Shown one piece after another: positions 52,891 to 61,617 of a stretch of DNA of 64,000 bases (within the stretch, counting starts at the first letter, position 1; each line of letters starts with the position of its first letter). Below the pieces are notes generated by a model. The model saw only the letters and a list, made by a program, of their open reading frames with translations, did not search any database and was not told the DNA's origin. The position numbers and the translations under genes were made by a program. The stretch comes from Bifidobacterium felsineum (GTDB lineage: Bacteria; Actinomycetota; Actinomycetes; Actinomycetales; Bifidobacteriaceae). Location: positions 496,001 through 560,000 of the forward strand of contig NZ_PEBJ01000001.1 in the NCBI RefSeq assembly GCF_002802915.1. The letters are read 5' to 3'.

Positions 52891-53805
52891 TTATGGCAAT
52901 GTACGCACCGCTCGAATCGCTTCCGCACGCGAGGCCAGCTGGTCATCAGCGGGATAGGCAACATGCTCCAAAGTCAAACCTTGCGGAGCAATCGGGCCGC
53001 TCGATCCTTCGCGCGCTGGTTTGGCCATCTTCCCGGCGAACCAATCCAATGATTTGCGGCCGGAACCAACTTTGACACACGAACCGACCAGCGACCGCAC
53101 CATATTGCGGGCGAAGGCATCCGCCACAATCGTAAACACCAACAAACCGGACTCCAACGAAGGCGTCCGATATGCTTCGTCCATCGACAAACCGTCCGGC
53201 ACCAGGGGAGCGGCTGGAATCCGCCGCCAATACGCGGTTTTCACCTCACGAATCGTGGTGCCTCCCGGATTCGGTGTGGCGAACGAGCCAAAATCATGCA
53301 ACCCAATCGTCATTGCTGCAGCCTGATTCATCACATCAATATCCAGCGCTTCATCCACGCGCAGCACGCAACCGCGCAGCCGTGGGTCGACTTCACTTGA
53401 ACGATCGGCCACGCGGTACACATACGTACGTTCCAAAGCGGAAAAGCGCGCATCAAAACCATCAGGTGCCACGGATACCCGATGAATCACAATGTCCGTG
53501 GGCAGCACCGCCTTCAAACGCCGTGCCAGCGCTTCGCAAACCGAAACATTCATATGGCCCATGCAACGGGCCAACACATCATCGCTGACATCCAAATGCG
53601 CCACCTGATGCGATGCATGCACACCGGTATCCGTGCGGCCGGCCACAGTCAGACGCAATGGTTCATCGGCGTCATCAGCCGGCACTCGCAGCACCTTATG
53701 CAGCGCATCCTCAATCGTGCCTTGGACCGTGCGCAATTCAGGCTGGCGAGCCCAGCCGAAGAATCCGCCGCCATCATAAGCCAAATCAATGCGAAGTCGA
53801 GTCAT
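52891..53805 (-). CDS. truA: tRNA pseudouridine(38-40) synthase TruA
   Basis: A 304-residue enzyme modifying the anticodon stem-loop of many tRNAs. RLRIDLAYDGGGFFGWARQP at the start, the catalytic AGRTDTGVHASHQVAH with its Asp, and FARNMVRSLVGSCVKVGSGR near the end are diagnostic. The ATG at 53805 (MTRLRIDLAYDG) was used; an upstream start at 53880 adds 25 unconserved residues. Related bacteria usually have truA downstream of rplQ on the same strand; here it is inverted. Confidence 0.95.
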   Translation of the reverse strand: MTRLRIDLAYDGGGFFGWARQPELRTVQGTIEDALHKVLRVPADDADEPLRLTVAGRTDTGVHASHQVAHLDVSDDVLARCMGHMNVSVCEALARRLKAVLPTDIVIHRVSVAPDGFDARFSALERTYVYRVADRSSEVDPRLRGCVLRVDEALDIDVMNQAAAMTIGLHDFGSFATPNPGGTTIREVKTAYWRRIPAAPLVPDGLSMDEAYRTPSLESGLLVFTIVADAFARNMVRSLVGSCVKVGSGRKSLDWFAGKMAKPAREGSSGPIAPQGLTLEHVAYPADDQLASRAEAIRAVRTLP

Positions 53806-53982
53806 AGCCCACCATCTTATCGAGAGCAGTGTGCCAACTGAAGCGGTGCACCAATTGACCTGCCCGTAACACGCCAGCACATTTGCCGAAACGGTCCGGT
53901 TCTAGGTTGTAACCATCAAACCCGGTCGCGGTGGGTAGGCGTGAGCGCGCGCCAAAGCCGCAACAGCAAGGAGCATGGCACG

Positions 53983-56163
53983 ATGATTGAATCAGCCGCA
54001 CATAAGCTGGCCCATGAACTAGTGAACCGCCGCGAAGCGATCAACCGTGAGCTGTCTCGAAACGGCGTGCGTTTCGGCATTTACAAGAACAACGAATACC
54101 ACGACCGTCTGTTCCCCTACGATCCTGTACCGCGCATCATCGAATCCGATGAATTCGATGAGCTTGAGAAGGGCTTGAAGCAACGTGTCAATGCGTTGAA
54201 CGCCTACCTGAAAGACATTTATTCGGATAAGTCGATCATCCATGATGGCGTGGTGCCGGAGGAGTATGTGTACACGTCGGCCGGCTACTTCCCGCAGGTG
54301 AATGGCGTCACCCCTCCCGGAGGCATCTTCGCGCATATCGCCGGCGAGGATTTGGTGCAGGGCGAGGACGGCCGCTGGTGGGTGCTTGAAGATAACCTGC
54401 GTATTCCGTCCGGTGCCAGTTACCCGCTGTTTGTGCGCGATATCGAACGCCGCATATCTCCGCGACTATTCCGCGATGTGCACATTCGAGACAATCGCGA
54501 ATATCCACGTCTGCTGCGCAAGGCCATGGATTTCGTCTCCACCGAGGGCATCGCCGTAGTGCTGACCCCAGGTCGATACAATTCCGCATTCTTCGAACAT
54601 GCCTATCTGGCTGAGAAAACAGGTGCCGCGCTCGCCTTCCCGGAAGACCTTGAGGTTGTGGACAACAAGGTGTTCTTCCTGGACTATGCCGGCAAACGTC
54701 ACCGTGTGGGCGTGGTGTACCGCCGTCTGTCCGACGAGTACTTGGATCCGTTCGCCTTCAACCCCGATTCGGTGATCGGCGTGCCGGGAATCCTATCCGC
54801 TTACCGTGCCGGTAACGTGGCCATCGTCAACGCGCCCGGCAACGGTGCCGCGGATGATAAGGCCATCTACTACTTCGTGCCGCAGATGATTAAGTACTAC
54901 CTCGGCGAGGAGCCGATTCTGCACAACGCACCCACCTATATGCCGATGTTCGAGGCCGATCGCAAGGAGGTCCTCGATCGCATGGGCGAGCTGGTTATCA
55001 AGGATGTGGCTGAGGCCGGCGGCTACGGCGTGGTATTCGGCTCTTCCCTGGATGCTTCCGCACGCGAGGAACTCGCCGATCGTATCAAGGAAGACCCGCG
55101 TCGATTCATTGCACAGGAGGTCATTCAGTTCCGCGACATCGATGTGGTCGATCCCCAGACCGGTGAAATGTCGCCGCGCAAGTGCGATCTGCGTGCCTTT
55201 GTAGTGACCGGCAAGAACACGCACGTCTGGTATTCCGGCCTGACCCGTTACTCGTCGGTGCCCGGTCAGATGATCGTCAACTCCTCGCAAGGCGGTGGTT
55301 TCAAGGATACGTGGGTATTGGCACCCGAGACCGGTGTGGAGCATGAGCTTGGTGCCGAGGTGCAGATCGCGAACCTGTTGAGCCAGTCCCGTCATCATTC
55401 GCTGTCTTTGGTGACTGCTTCCAAGGCCGACAATCTGTATTGGCTGGGGCGTTACACCGAGCGCGCTTTCACCACGTTGAACCAGTTCTTCCCGTTCTAC
55501 GATCGTGTGATGGACACCGATGTGGACGCTTTCCGCCCGTTCGCCCATGCGCTCGATCTGCCGGAGGACTTCGAGGACTTCGACGAGTTCGTCAAGAGCT
55601 TCCTCTATGACGGCACCAATCCGGATTCCGTGCGCTCCGCGGTCACCGCTGCCTTCAATAATGCGGTGATTCTGCGCCCGGAACTGAGTTCCCGTCTGCT
55701 GCAGTATGTGGAATTGGCGATGACCAACATCACCGACGCGGCCAAGAAGGCCGCCGATGCGGACGATATCTACAACCAGCGCGACATCGCCGACGACATG
55801 CTCGCCTTCTGGGGCGGTATCGAAAACTCGCCGGTTGATCCTACGCTGAAGGCCTTCGTGTTCATCGGCAAGTATCTGGAACGCATCGACCTGTATACGC
55901 GATTCGGCCTATCGATGGAGGAGATGGAGGCTCCATTGCGCAAGCTTGCCTCCTACTCCATGGTGCTGGATGGCATGCCGTTGCCGAGCTGCTTCGCCGA
56001 CGGCCTGAGCTGGCTGGTCGGCCAGCTGCCTGCGCGCGGATACGACCAGGTGGCTACACTGCTCAAGAAGTACCTGGATGATTACTCCGGCCGCGTCAGT
56101 GCTCTGGCCATCAAGGACATGGGCTCCCTGAGCTCCATGAATATGGACGCCAAGCGCTTCTGA
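53983..56163 (+). CDS. Circularly permuted ATP-grasp protein fused to alpha-E domain
   Basis: A 726-residue protein. Residues ~60-470 are a circularly permuted ATP-grasp domain (DUF404/407): DGVVPEEYVYTSAGYFPQV, GRWWVLEDNLRIPSGASYPL, RVGVVYRRLSDEYLDP, VAIVNAPGNGAADDKAIYYF and IKDVAEAGGYGVVFGSS. Residues ~480-720 are an alpha-E helical domain (DUF403) starting with SKADNLYWLGRYTERAF. Such fusions, next to a transglutaminase-like gene, are thought to make a small peptide or amide, but no product has been assigned here. ATG 53983 follows AAGGAG. The transglutaminase-like gene follows 159 bp downstream on the same strand. Confidence 0.85.
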   Translation: MIESAAHKLAHELVNRREAINRELSRNGVRFGIYKNNEYHDRLFPYDPVPRIIESDEFDELEKGLKQRVNALNAYLKDIYSDKSIIHDGVVPEEYVYTSAGYFPQVNGVTPPGGIFAHIAGEDLVQGEDGRWWVLEDNLRIPSGASYPLFVRDIERRISPRLFRDVHIRDNREYPRLLRKAMDFVSTEGIAVVLTPGRYNSAFFEHAYLAEKTGAALAFPEDLEVVDNKVFFLDYAGKRHRVGVVYRRLSDEYLDPFAFNPDSVIGVPGILSAYRAGNVAIVNAPGNGAADDKAIYYFVPQMIKYYLGEEPILHNAPTYMPMFEADRKEVLDRMGELVIKDVAEAGGYGVVFGSSLDASAREELADRIKEDPRRFIAQEVIQFRDIDVVDPQTGEMSPRKCDLRAFVVTGKNTHVWYSGLTRYSSVPGQMIVNSSQGGGFKDTWVLAPETGVEHELGAEVQIANLLSQSRHHSLSLVTASKADNLYWLGRYTERAFTTLNQFFPFYDRVMDTDVDAFRPFAHALDLPEDFEDFDEFVKSFLYDGTNPDSVRSAVTAAFNNAVILRPELSSRLLQYVELAMTNITDAAKKAADADDIYNQRDIADDMLAFWGGIENSPVDPTLKAFVFIGKYLERIDLYTRFGLSMEEMEAPLRKLASYSMVLDGMPLPSCFADGLSWLVGQLPARGYDQVATLLKKYLDDYSGRVSALAIKDMGSLSSMNMDAKRF

Positions 56164-56322
56164 CGCGTTGCAATGCTATGGTGATATGACACACAGCCGG
56201 TATGGGATTTGCCGATCGGCGTCTATGGCTCTCTGAACCACAGAGCTGGGTCATGATGCCGTTTGCGCGGATCTCATGGCGACCATAGTTGGCATGATGC
56301 CTTTGATACTGCAGGAGAATTT

Positions 56323-57123
56323 GTGAAAAAACTCGTATTCGACTATGAGATGAAACTTTCCTTCAGCTCTCCTGTTACCGATCACCGGTTCCAGCTCCGC
56401 TGCATTCCCGCCACAGGTCCGCGCCAGCAAGTGATTGATGTGGAAGTCAAACTTCAGCCGGACGTTGAACTCGATACTACAATCGATTCCTTCGATTCCG
56501 TGGTGATGACCGGCTTCATCCCGGAACCGCATGACGTATTCAGCTATTCGGTGACCGGCATCGCGTTTGTGGATAACGCCCATATCAAAAAGGAAATCTA
56601 CAAGCCGCTGTATCGATTCAACTCCGCGCTGACCATTCCCGGTCCGTGCGTGGAGGCGATGATTGATCTGTGCAGCCGGCGTCTGGCCAAGCTGCCGGAC
56701 GATGCGACTCCGGTTCAGCGTGCCGTTGAAGTAATGGACGAAGTCTACAAGGCTTTCGTCTATACGCCTGGATCCACAACGATTCGCACCACTGCCGAAC
56801 AGGCGCTCGCCCAGCGCAAGGGCGTCTGTCAGGATTATGCCCATGTGATGCTCTCCGTATGCCGTCATGTCGGGCTCACCGCCCGCTACATCGCCGGCCT
56901 GCTCGGGGGAGAGGGTGCCACACACGCGTGGGTGGAAGTCTACCAAGGCGGTCGTTGGATCGGTTTGGACCCAACCCATAACCGCATGGTCGACGACAAC
57001 TACATCACCATCGCCCACGGTCGCGATTATCGCGACTGCATGCTGGACATCGGCATCTTCTCCGGCTACAACGTCGAACAGAACCAGTGGGTCAATGCCT
57101 CGGTGCACGAGCAGATTTCGTGA
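56323..57123 (+). CDS. Transglutaminase-like (papain-fold) protein
   Basis: A 266-residue protein. The N-terminal part is the beta domain typical of bacterial transglutaminase-like proteins; the core shows the catalytic triad C169 (RKGVCQDYAHVML), H201 (ATHAWVEVYQGG) and D216 (GLDPTHNRMVDDNYI). No signal peptide, so it acts in the cytoplasm. The GTG start at 56323 is preceded by GCAGGAG. Together with the upstream ATP-grasp/alpha-E protein it forms a conserved bacterial pair predicted to form and cleave an amide or peptide bond. The substrate is unknown. Confidence 0.85.
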   Translation: MKKLVFDYEMKLSFSSPVTDHRFQLRCIPATGPRQQVIDVEVKLQPDVELDTTIDSFDSVVMTGFIPEPHDVFSYSVTGIAFVDNAHIKKEIYKPLYRFNSALTIPGPCVEAMIDLCSRRLAKLPDDATPVQRAVEVMDEVYKAFVYTPGSTTIRTTAEQALAQRKGVCQDYAHVMLSVCRHVGLTARYIAGLLGGEGATHAWVEVYQGGRWIGLDPTHNRMVDDNYITIAHGRDYRDCMLDIGIFSGYNVEQNQWVNASVHEQIS

Positions 57124-57205
57124 TGCGCCGTAGCGCGCGACAAACCCGACTTGCCTCGTCGGCAAAGTATGGCATAATAAACAAGTTGCTTTTTGCAAGC
57201 AATAT

Positions 57206-57290
57206 GGATGAATGTCCGAGCGGTCTAAGGAGCACGCCTCGAAAGCGTGTGAGGTGAAAGCCTCCGCGAGTTCGAATCTCGCTTCATCCG
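57206..57290 (+). tRNA. tRNA-Ser (CGA)
   Basis: A class II tRNA of 85 nt. GGATGAA pairs with TTCATCC, discriminator G. The anticodon loop CTCGAAA between CACGC and GCGTG gives CGA; a long variable arm is present. CCA is not encoded. Confidence 0.95.
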
Positions 57291-57297
57291 CCGTCAA

Positions 57298-57329
57298 GGG
57301 TTTCAGGTTCTATGCCTGAAGCCCTTTTT
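57298..57329 (+). terminator. Rho-independent terminator after tRNA-Ser(CGA)
   Basis: GGGTTTCAGG (57298-57307) pairs with CCTGAAGCCC (57315-57324), followed by five T. Confidence 0.85.
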
Positions 57330-57435
57330 GTTTGGTCTGGAAAACAGTGCGGCTATGTGCAACACGCAGAATCGCGGATTGGATCATTGATGTTGTGCGA
57401 AATGACTTTGTGCTGTACGATGAATCTATCGCAAG

Positions 57436-57447
57436 TACAACGTTGTA
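57436..57447. promoter_or_regulatory. LacI-type operator 1 of the arabinofuranosidase operon
   Basis: TACAACGTTGTA is a perfect 12-bp palindrome with the central CG typical of LacI-family operators. An identical copy lies 68 bp downstream; CATAAT at 57474-57479 between the two may be the -10 box. Confidence 0.75.
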
Positions 57448-57503
57448 TTTATCAGTAATCCAAAACAAGGAACCATAATCGGATTCCTTGCTTCTGCAAT
57501 AAG

Positions 57504-57515
57504 TACAACGTTGTA
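57504..57515. promoter_or_regulatory. LacI-type operator 2
   Basis: Second exact TACAACGTTGTA, in the same AAGTACAACGTTGTATT context as operator 1, 30 bp before the GH51 start codon. Confidence 0.75.
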
Positions 57516-57545
57516 TTAACGGACTCAAGGTAAAGGAGCAGACCG

Positions 57546-59096
57546 ATGCAACAGTCCAATTCAGGTCCGGAATCTGCGCGGCTCGTTGTGGATAATGATT
57601 TTGAGATAGCGCCGGTGAATAATCGTCTTTTCGGCTCCTTTGTGGAGCATCTGGGCCGGTGCGTCTACAGCGGAATTTACGAGCCAGGGCACCCGGAAGC
57701 TGATGACGAAGGTTTCCGCAAAGACGTTATCGATTTGGTCCGTGAACTTGGAGTCACGACTATTCGCTACCCAGGTGGAAATTTCGTATCCGGATACCGA
57801 TGGGAGGACGGCGTAGGCCCAAAGACAGCGCGTCCTCGTCGTCTCGACTTGGCATGGCATTCCACGGAAACCAATCAGTTCGGTTTGCATGAGATGGTCG
57901 AGTGGCTGCAGGCTGTGGGCGGCAATGAGCTCATGGAAGCCGTAAACCTCGGCACCCGCGGGCTTGAGAATGCTTTGGATTTGCTTGAATATGCCAATGT
58001 TCCTAACGGCACTGAACTGTCCGAACGTCGTCGCGCCAACGGAGCTGACAATCCGTTTGGTATCAAGATGTGGTGCTTGGGCAACGAGATGGATGGTCCC
58101 TGGCAGACGGGGCATAAGAATGCTGAAGATTATGGCACACTTGCCGCTTCGGTAGCTGCAGGTATGCGCATGATTGACCCTGATGTGGAGCTTGTGGTGT
58201 GCGGCTCCTCCCATCACGACATGGACACCTTCGGGAAGTGGGAAGAAACTGTTCTCGAGAAAACTTACGAAAATGTCGATTTCATATCCTGCCACGCTTA
58301 CTATCATCCCGAATCCCAGCCGGACGGTACTCGGGATATGGCAAGTTTTCTGGCTTCCGGAGTGGATATGGATAGTTTTATCAAAGATGTGGCGGCGATT
58401 ATTGATGCAACCAAGGCTCGTCTAAAAAGCGATCATGATGTATTCATCTCCTTCGACGAATGGAATGTCTGGTACATCAACGAAGAGCCGAGTAAGAGCC
58501 CGGAGGGCATCGGCAACTGGCCGGAAGCTCCCAAACTGCTCGAAGATGTCTATTCGGTGGCTGATGCCGTGGTGCTTGGCGATCTTCTGATCACGCTGTT
58601 GAAGAATGCCGATCGGGTACATGCGGCAAGTTTGGCTCAGTTGGTCAATGTCATCGCTCCGATTATGACGGAGCCAGGCGGGCCTGCATGGAAACAGACG
58701 ACGTTTTATCCATTTGCGTTGACCGCTCACTATGCCAAAGGCGGCATGGTGCTTGAACCCAAGCTTTCTTCCGGCACCTATGAAACCGCCAAGTATGGCA
58801 CAGTGCCCTCCGTCAATTCCGTCGCAGTGCGTGGCTCAGATGGTTCTATTACTGTTTTTGCAACGAACCGCTCGATGGATGTGGCCAGTGATTTTGAAAT
58901 CAAGTTGCCGGAGGGATGCGGGGGCGTCGCCAAGGCTCAGACCTTGCATGAGAGCGATATGTTTGCCGCGAATACTCGCAATGAGCAAAATCGCGTAGTG
59001 CTTCATAACAACGAAAGTGTCACTTTGGATTCCATGTCGAACACAGTTCATGTGACATTGCCGCCGGTCTCTTGGACCGCCGTGCACGTGGGCTGA
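57546..59096 (+). CDS. abfA: Alpha-L-arabinofuranosidase, GH51
   Basis: A 516-residue intracellular enzyme releasing arabinose from arabinan or arabinoxylan oligosaccharides. FGSFVEHLGRCVYSGIYEPG and VTTIRYPGGNFVSGYRWEDG at the N-terminal end of the (beta/alpha)8 barrel are the GH51 signatures; the acid/base is E181 in CLGNEMDGPWQ and the nucleophile E305 in ISFDEWNVWY. The C-terminal 130 residues form the jelly-roll beta domain. No signal peptide. AAAGGAG precedes ATG 57546. First gene of the arabino-oligosaccharide operon behind two operators. Confidence 0.95.
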   Translation: MQQSNSGPESARLVVDNDFEIAPVNNRLFGSFVEHLGRCVYSGIYEPGHPEADDEGFRKDVIDLVRELGVTTIRYPGGNFVSGYRWEDGVGPKTARPRRLDLAWHSTETNQFGLHEMVEWLQAVGGNELMEAVNLGTRGLENALDLLEYANVPNGTELSERRRANGADNPFGIKMWCLGNEMDGPWQTGHKNAEDYGTLAASVAAGMRMIDPDVELVVCGSSHHDMDTFGKWEETVLEKTYENVDFISCHAYYHPESQPDGTRDMASFLASGVDMDSFIKDVAAIIDATKARLKSDHDVFISFDEWNVWYINEEPSKSPEGIGNWPEAPKLLEDVYSVADAVVLGDLLITLLKNADRVHAASLAQLVNVIAPIMTEPGGPAWKQTTFYPFALTAHYAKGGMVLEPKLSSGTYETAKYGTVPSVNSVAVRGSDGSITVFATNRSMDVASDFEIKLPEGCGGVAKAQTLHESDMFAANTRNEQNRVVLHNNESVTLDSMSNTVHVTLPPVSWTAVHVG

Positions 59097-59150
59097 TCAG
59101 TGAAAGGGCTCCGGCAATGAAAACCTAGTTCTTTCGCCATGTCGAAAAAG

Positions 59151-59162
59151 TACAACGTTGTT
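59151..59162. promoter_or_regulatory. LacI-type operator 3, before the lipoprotein gene
   Basis: TACAACGTTGTT, one base different from operators 1 and 2, in the same AAAAGTACAACGTTGTT context, 67 bp before the lipoprotein start. It suggests a separate regulated promoter for the importer genes. Confidence 0.65.
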
Positions 59163-59228
59163 CTTACGGCAGAGGTCGGACTTAATAATGCAAACAAACA
59201 GAACAATATGCAATACAAAGGAGTATTG

Positions 59229-60614
59229 ATGAAGAAGACAACGAAGTTCATGGCGTTCATGGTTGCGGGAGCGACGGTGCTCTCTATGGCGGCCTGCGGT
59301 GCGCCTGGTGGAGCAGCTGGAGCTTCCGGTATCAACAATGATCCCAAAGCGAATGATGATGCCCAGTGCCAGAACACTATAAAAAAGAAGGGCGTGGAGA
59401 AAGTCACGCTTTGGGCTTGGTATCCTGCGGTTGAAAAGGTCGTAGACAATTTCAACGAGGCTCATGACGATGTCCAGGTTTGCTGGACGAATGTCGGCAA
59501 TGGTTCCGAGGCGTACAAGAAATTCAATACCGCGCTTAAGGCCAAAAGCGGTGCTCCCGATGTCATGCAGGTGGAAGCTGAGATTCTACCGTCGTATGTC
59601 TCTGGCGCGGAGAAGCATCTTGTCGATCTGTCTCAGTTCGGAGCTTCCAAGGAGAAGAGCAAGTATACGGAAGGCAGTTGGCGGGATGTGACGCTCGGCG
59701 GTGGAGACTCCGTATACGCGATTCCGAGTGATGCAGGCCCCTTTGCAATGATGTATCGCAAGGACATCTTCGATAAATACGGTGTGAAAGTTCCCACGAC
59801 CTGGGATGAATATGAGCAGGCCGGCAAGGAACTGAAAGCCAAAGGATTCCCCGGACACATCGGTAACTATGCGCCAAACGGCACTGCAATGAATGTGGCG
59901 TTGTTTGCGCAGAAGAACGCCAAAGTGTATGACTACGATGTCAGCAAGCCCGAAGATGTAGGTATCGATTTGACTTCAAAGGAAGTCACGGATGTGATGT
60001 CGTATTGGCAGCGTCTGGTCAAAGAGGGCATTGTTACCACGGATGATTGCTACAGCAACGATTGGTATACCAAGATCGTGGACGGTTCGTATGCGACGGT
60101 GGTCAATGCATCGTGGCTGATTGGCTATGTCAAGGGTGTCAGCGGCGCACAGGAAGGCGCCGTATGGCAAGTGGCGGATGCTCCAAAGTGGGATTCGTCC
60201 ACTCCGATGGTCAACCAAGGCGGCTCCACGCTGGCAGTGACCGATCAGGCCAAGCATACTGAGGCCGCGGCAAAGGTTGCGATAGGTCTGTGGGATTCCG
60301 AAGCGAACCAAGAGGTTGCGGTCAAGGATTCCGGTAATTTCCCGGTGATGAATTCGAAACTGGAGGCTGATGATTTCATCAACTACGAGGAGCCGTTCCT
60401 GAACAACCAGAAGGTCAATGATGTGCTTGCTCCGATTGCACAAGGCTATAAGGGATACAGCTTCCTGCCCTTCCAGACCTATGCGTATGACGAGCAGACC
60501 AAGGCATTCACCAAGATCGTGCGCGATGGCGCGGATGTTTCCAGCACCATGAGCGATCTGCAGAAGACACTTGACAATTACGCCACGCAGCAGGGCTTCA
60601 CTGTCAAGAAGTAG
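59229..60614 (+). CDS. Extracellular sugar-binding lipoprotein of ABC transporter
   Basis: A 461-residue solute-binding protein (family 1). MKKTTKFMAFMVAGATVLSM followed by AAC gives a lipobox, with lipidated Cys near residue 23. VTLWAWYPAVEKVVDNFNEA, then SGAPDVMQVEAEILPSYVSG and TTWDEYEQAGKELKAKGFPG are typical. AAAGGAGTATTG precedes ATG 59229. Flanked by two GH51 enzymes, it probably binds arabino-oligosaccharides; this ligand is inferred. A strong hairpin follows its stop codon. Confidence 0.92.
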   Translation: MKKTTKFMAFMVAGATVLSMAACGAPGGAAGASGINNDPKANDDAQCQNTIKKKGVEKVTLWAWYPAVEKVVDNFNEAHDDVQVCWTNVGNGSEAYKKFNTALKAKSGAPDVMQVEAEILPSYVSGAEKHLVDLSQFGASKEKSKYTEGSWRDVTLGGGDSVYAIPSDAGPFAMMYRKDIFDKYGVKVPTTWDEYEQAGKELKAKGFPGHIGNYAPNGTAMNVALFAQKNAKVYDYDVSKPEDVGIDLTSKEVTDVMSYWQRLVKEGIVTTDDCYSNDWYTKIVDGSYATVVNASWLIGYVKGVSGAQEGAVWQVADAPKWDSSTPMVNQGGSTLAVTDQAKHTEAAAKVAIGLWDSEANQEVAVKDSGNFPVMNSKLEADDFINYEEPFLNNQKVNDVLAPIAQGYKGYSFLPFQTYAYDEQTKAFTKIVRDGADVSSTMSDLQKTLDNYATQQGFTVKK

Positions 60615-60624
60615 CCATGACGGT

Positions 60625-60663
60625 GGCCGGGAGGACGGTTCCTCCTTCCCTGTCCTCCCGGCC
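60625..60663 (+). terminator. Intercistronic hairpin after the lipoprotein gene
   Basis: GGCCGGGAGGAC (60625-60636) pairs perfectly with GTCCTCCCGGCC (60652-60663), 10 bp after the stop codon. No T-run; it probably raises binding-protein over permease expression. Confidence 0.7.
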
Positions 60664-60691
60664 TCTCTACTTGGCTGAAAGTGAGACTGAT

Positions 60692-61615
60692 ATGTCTACC
60701 AATACAAGCAAAACCACTCGTCGTGTTACAGGGCAGGCTGCACAACGAGCAAATCTGTGGGGCTGGTTCTTCACGGCGCCATTCGCAGTGGTGTTCGTGG
60801 TCTTCCTTATCGTTCCGATGGTGTACGCGTTCTACGTATCGCTATATTCGTATACGCAGGTCCGTGGCACGGTGTTCACCGGCATCAGTAACTACGCGCG
60901 TGCATTCAAAGATCCGATCTTTTTACAAGGCATGGGGCGAGTGCTTCTGTATACCGCGGTGATGGTGCCGATTCAGATTATCCTCGCACTGATTTTCGCC
61001 CTGATCATCGATGCGATGCGCACCAAATTCGCAGCAGGATCAAGACTGGCGATTTTCCTTCCTTATGCGGTGCCAGGCGTTATCGGTGCTCTTATGTGGG
61101 GCTTCCTGTATTCGAAAGACATGGGACCATTTGCTTCTATCTTCGAGCTGTTTGGCATGCAGGCACCTGCATTCCTTTCACCTCAGGGACTGTTCGGCAG
61201 TTTGGTCAATGTGGTGACTTGGCAGTGGACCGGTTACTACATGGTGATCATCTATTCCGCTTTGCAATCCATTCCGCATGAACTGTATGAGTCCGCGCGT
61301 ATTGATGGTGCCTCCGAACTGCAGATTGCGCTGAGAATCAAAACGCCGATGGTCTCCAGCTCGCTGGTGATGGCAACCATTTTTGCGCTTATCGGTACGC
61401 TGCAGTTCTATACAGAGCCCATGGTGCTGCGCAATAATGCGCAGTCGGTTATTCCTCCGGAATATACGCCCAATATGTATGCCTACACACTGGCGTTCAA
61501 CTATAACCAGGTGAACTATTCTGCGACAGTGTCGTTTGCGCTTGGACTCATCGTGGTCATCATCAGTGTCATTTTCATGCGAATTACCCGTAAGCAGTCG
61601 GGATTGGGGGAGTGA
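60692..61615 (+). CDS. Sugar ABC transporter permease (MalF type)
   Basis: A 307-residue membrane subunit with six helices, starting after a hydrophilic N-terminus with GWFFTAPFAVVFVVFLIVPM. The EAA loop is ELYESARIDGASELQIALRI, then KTPMVSSSLV. ATG 60692 (MSTNTSKT) follows GAAAGTGAGA; an upstream in-frame start at 60617 lies inside the hairpin and is unlikely. The next permease gene starts 2 bp after the stop. Confidence 0.92.
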   Translation: MSTNTSKTTRRVTGQAAQRANLWGWFFTAPFAVVFVVFLIVPMVYAFYVSLYSYTQVRGTVFTGISNYARAFKDPIFLQGMGRVLLYTAVMVPIQIILALIFALIIDAMRTKFAAGSRLAIFLPYAVPGVIGALMWGFLYSKDMGPFASIFELFGMQAPAFLSPQGLFGSLVNVVTWQWTGYYMVIIYSALQSIPHELYESARIDGASELQIALRIKTPMVSSSLVMATIFALIGTLQFYTEPMVLRNNAQSVIPPEYTPNMYAYTLAFNYNQVNYSATVSFALGLIVVIISVIFMRITRKQSGLGE

Positions 61616-61617
61616 TT

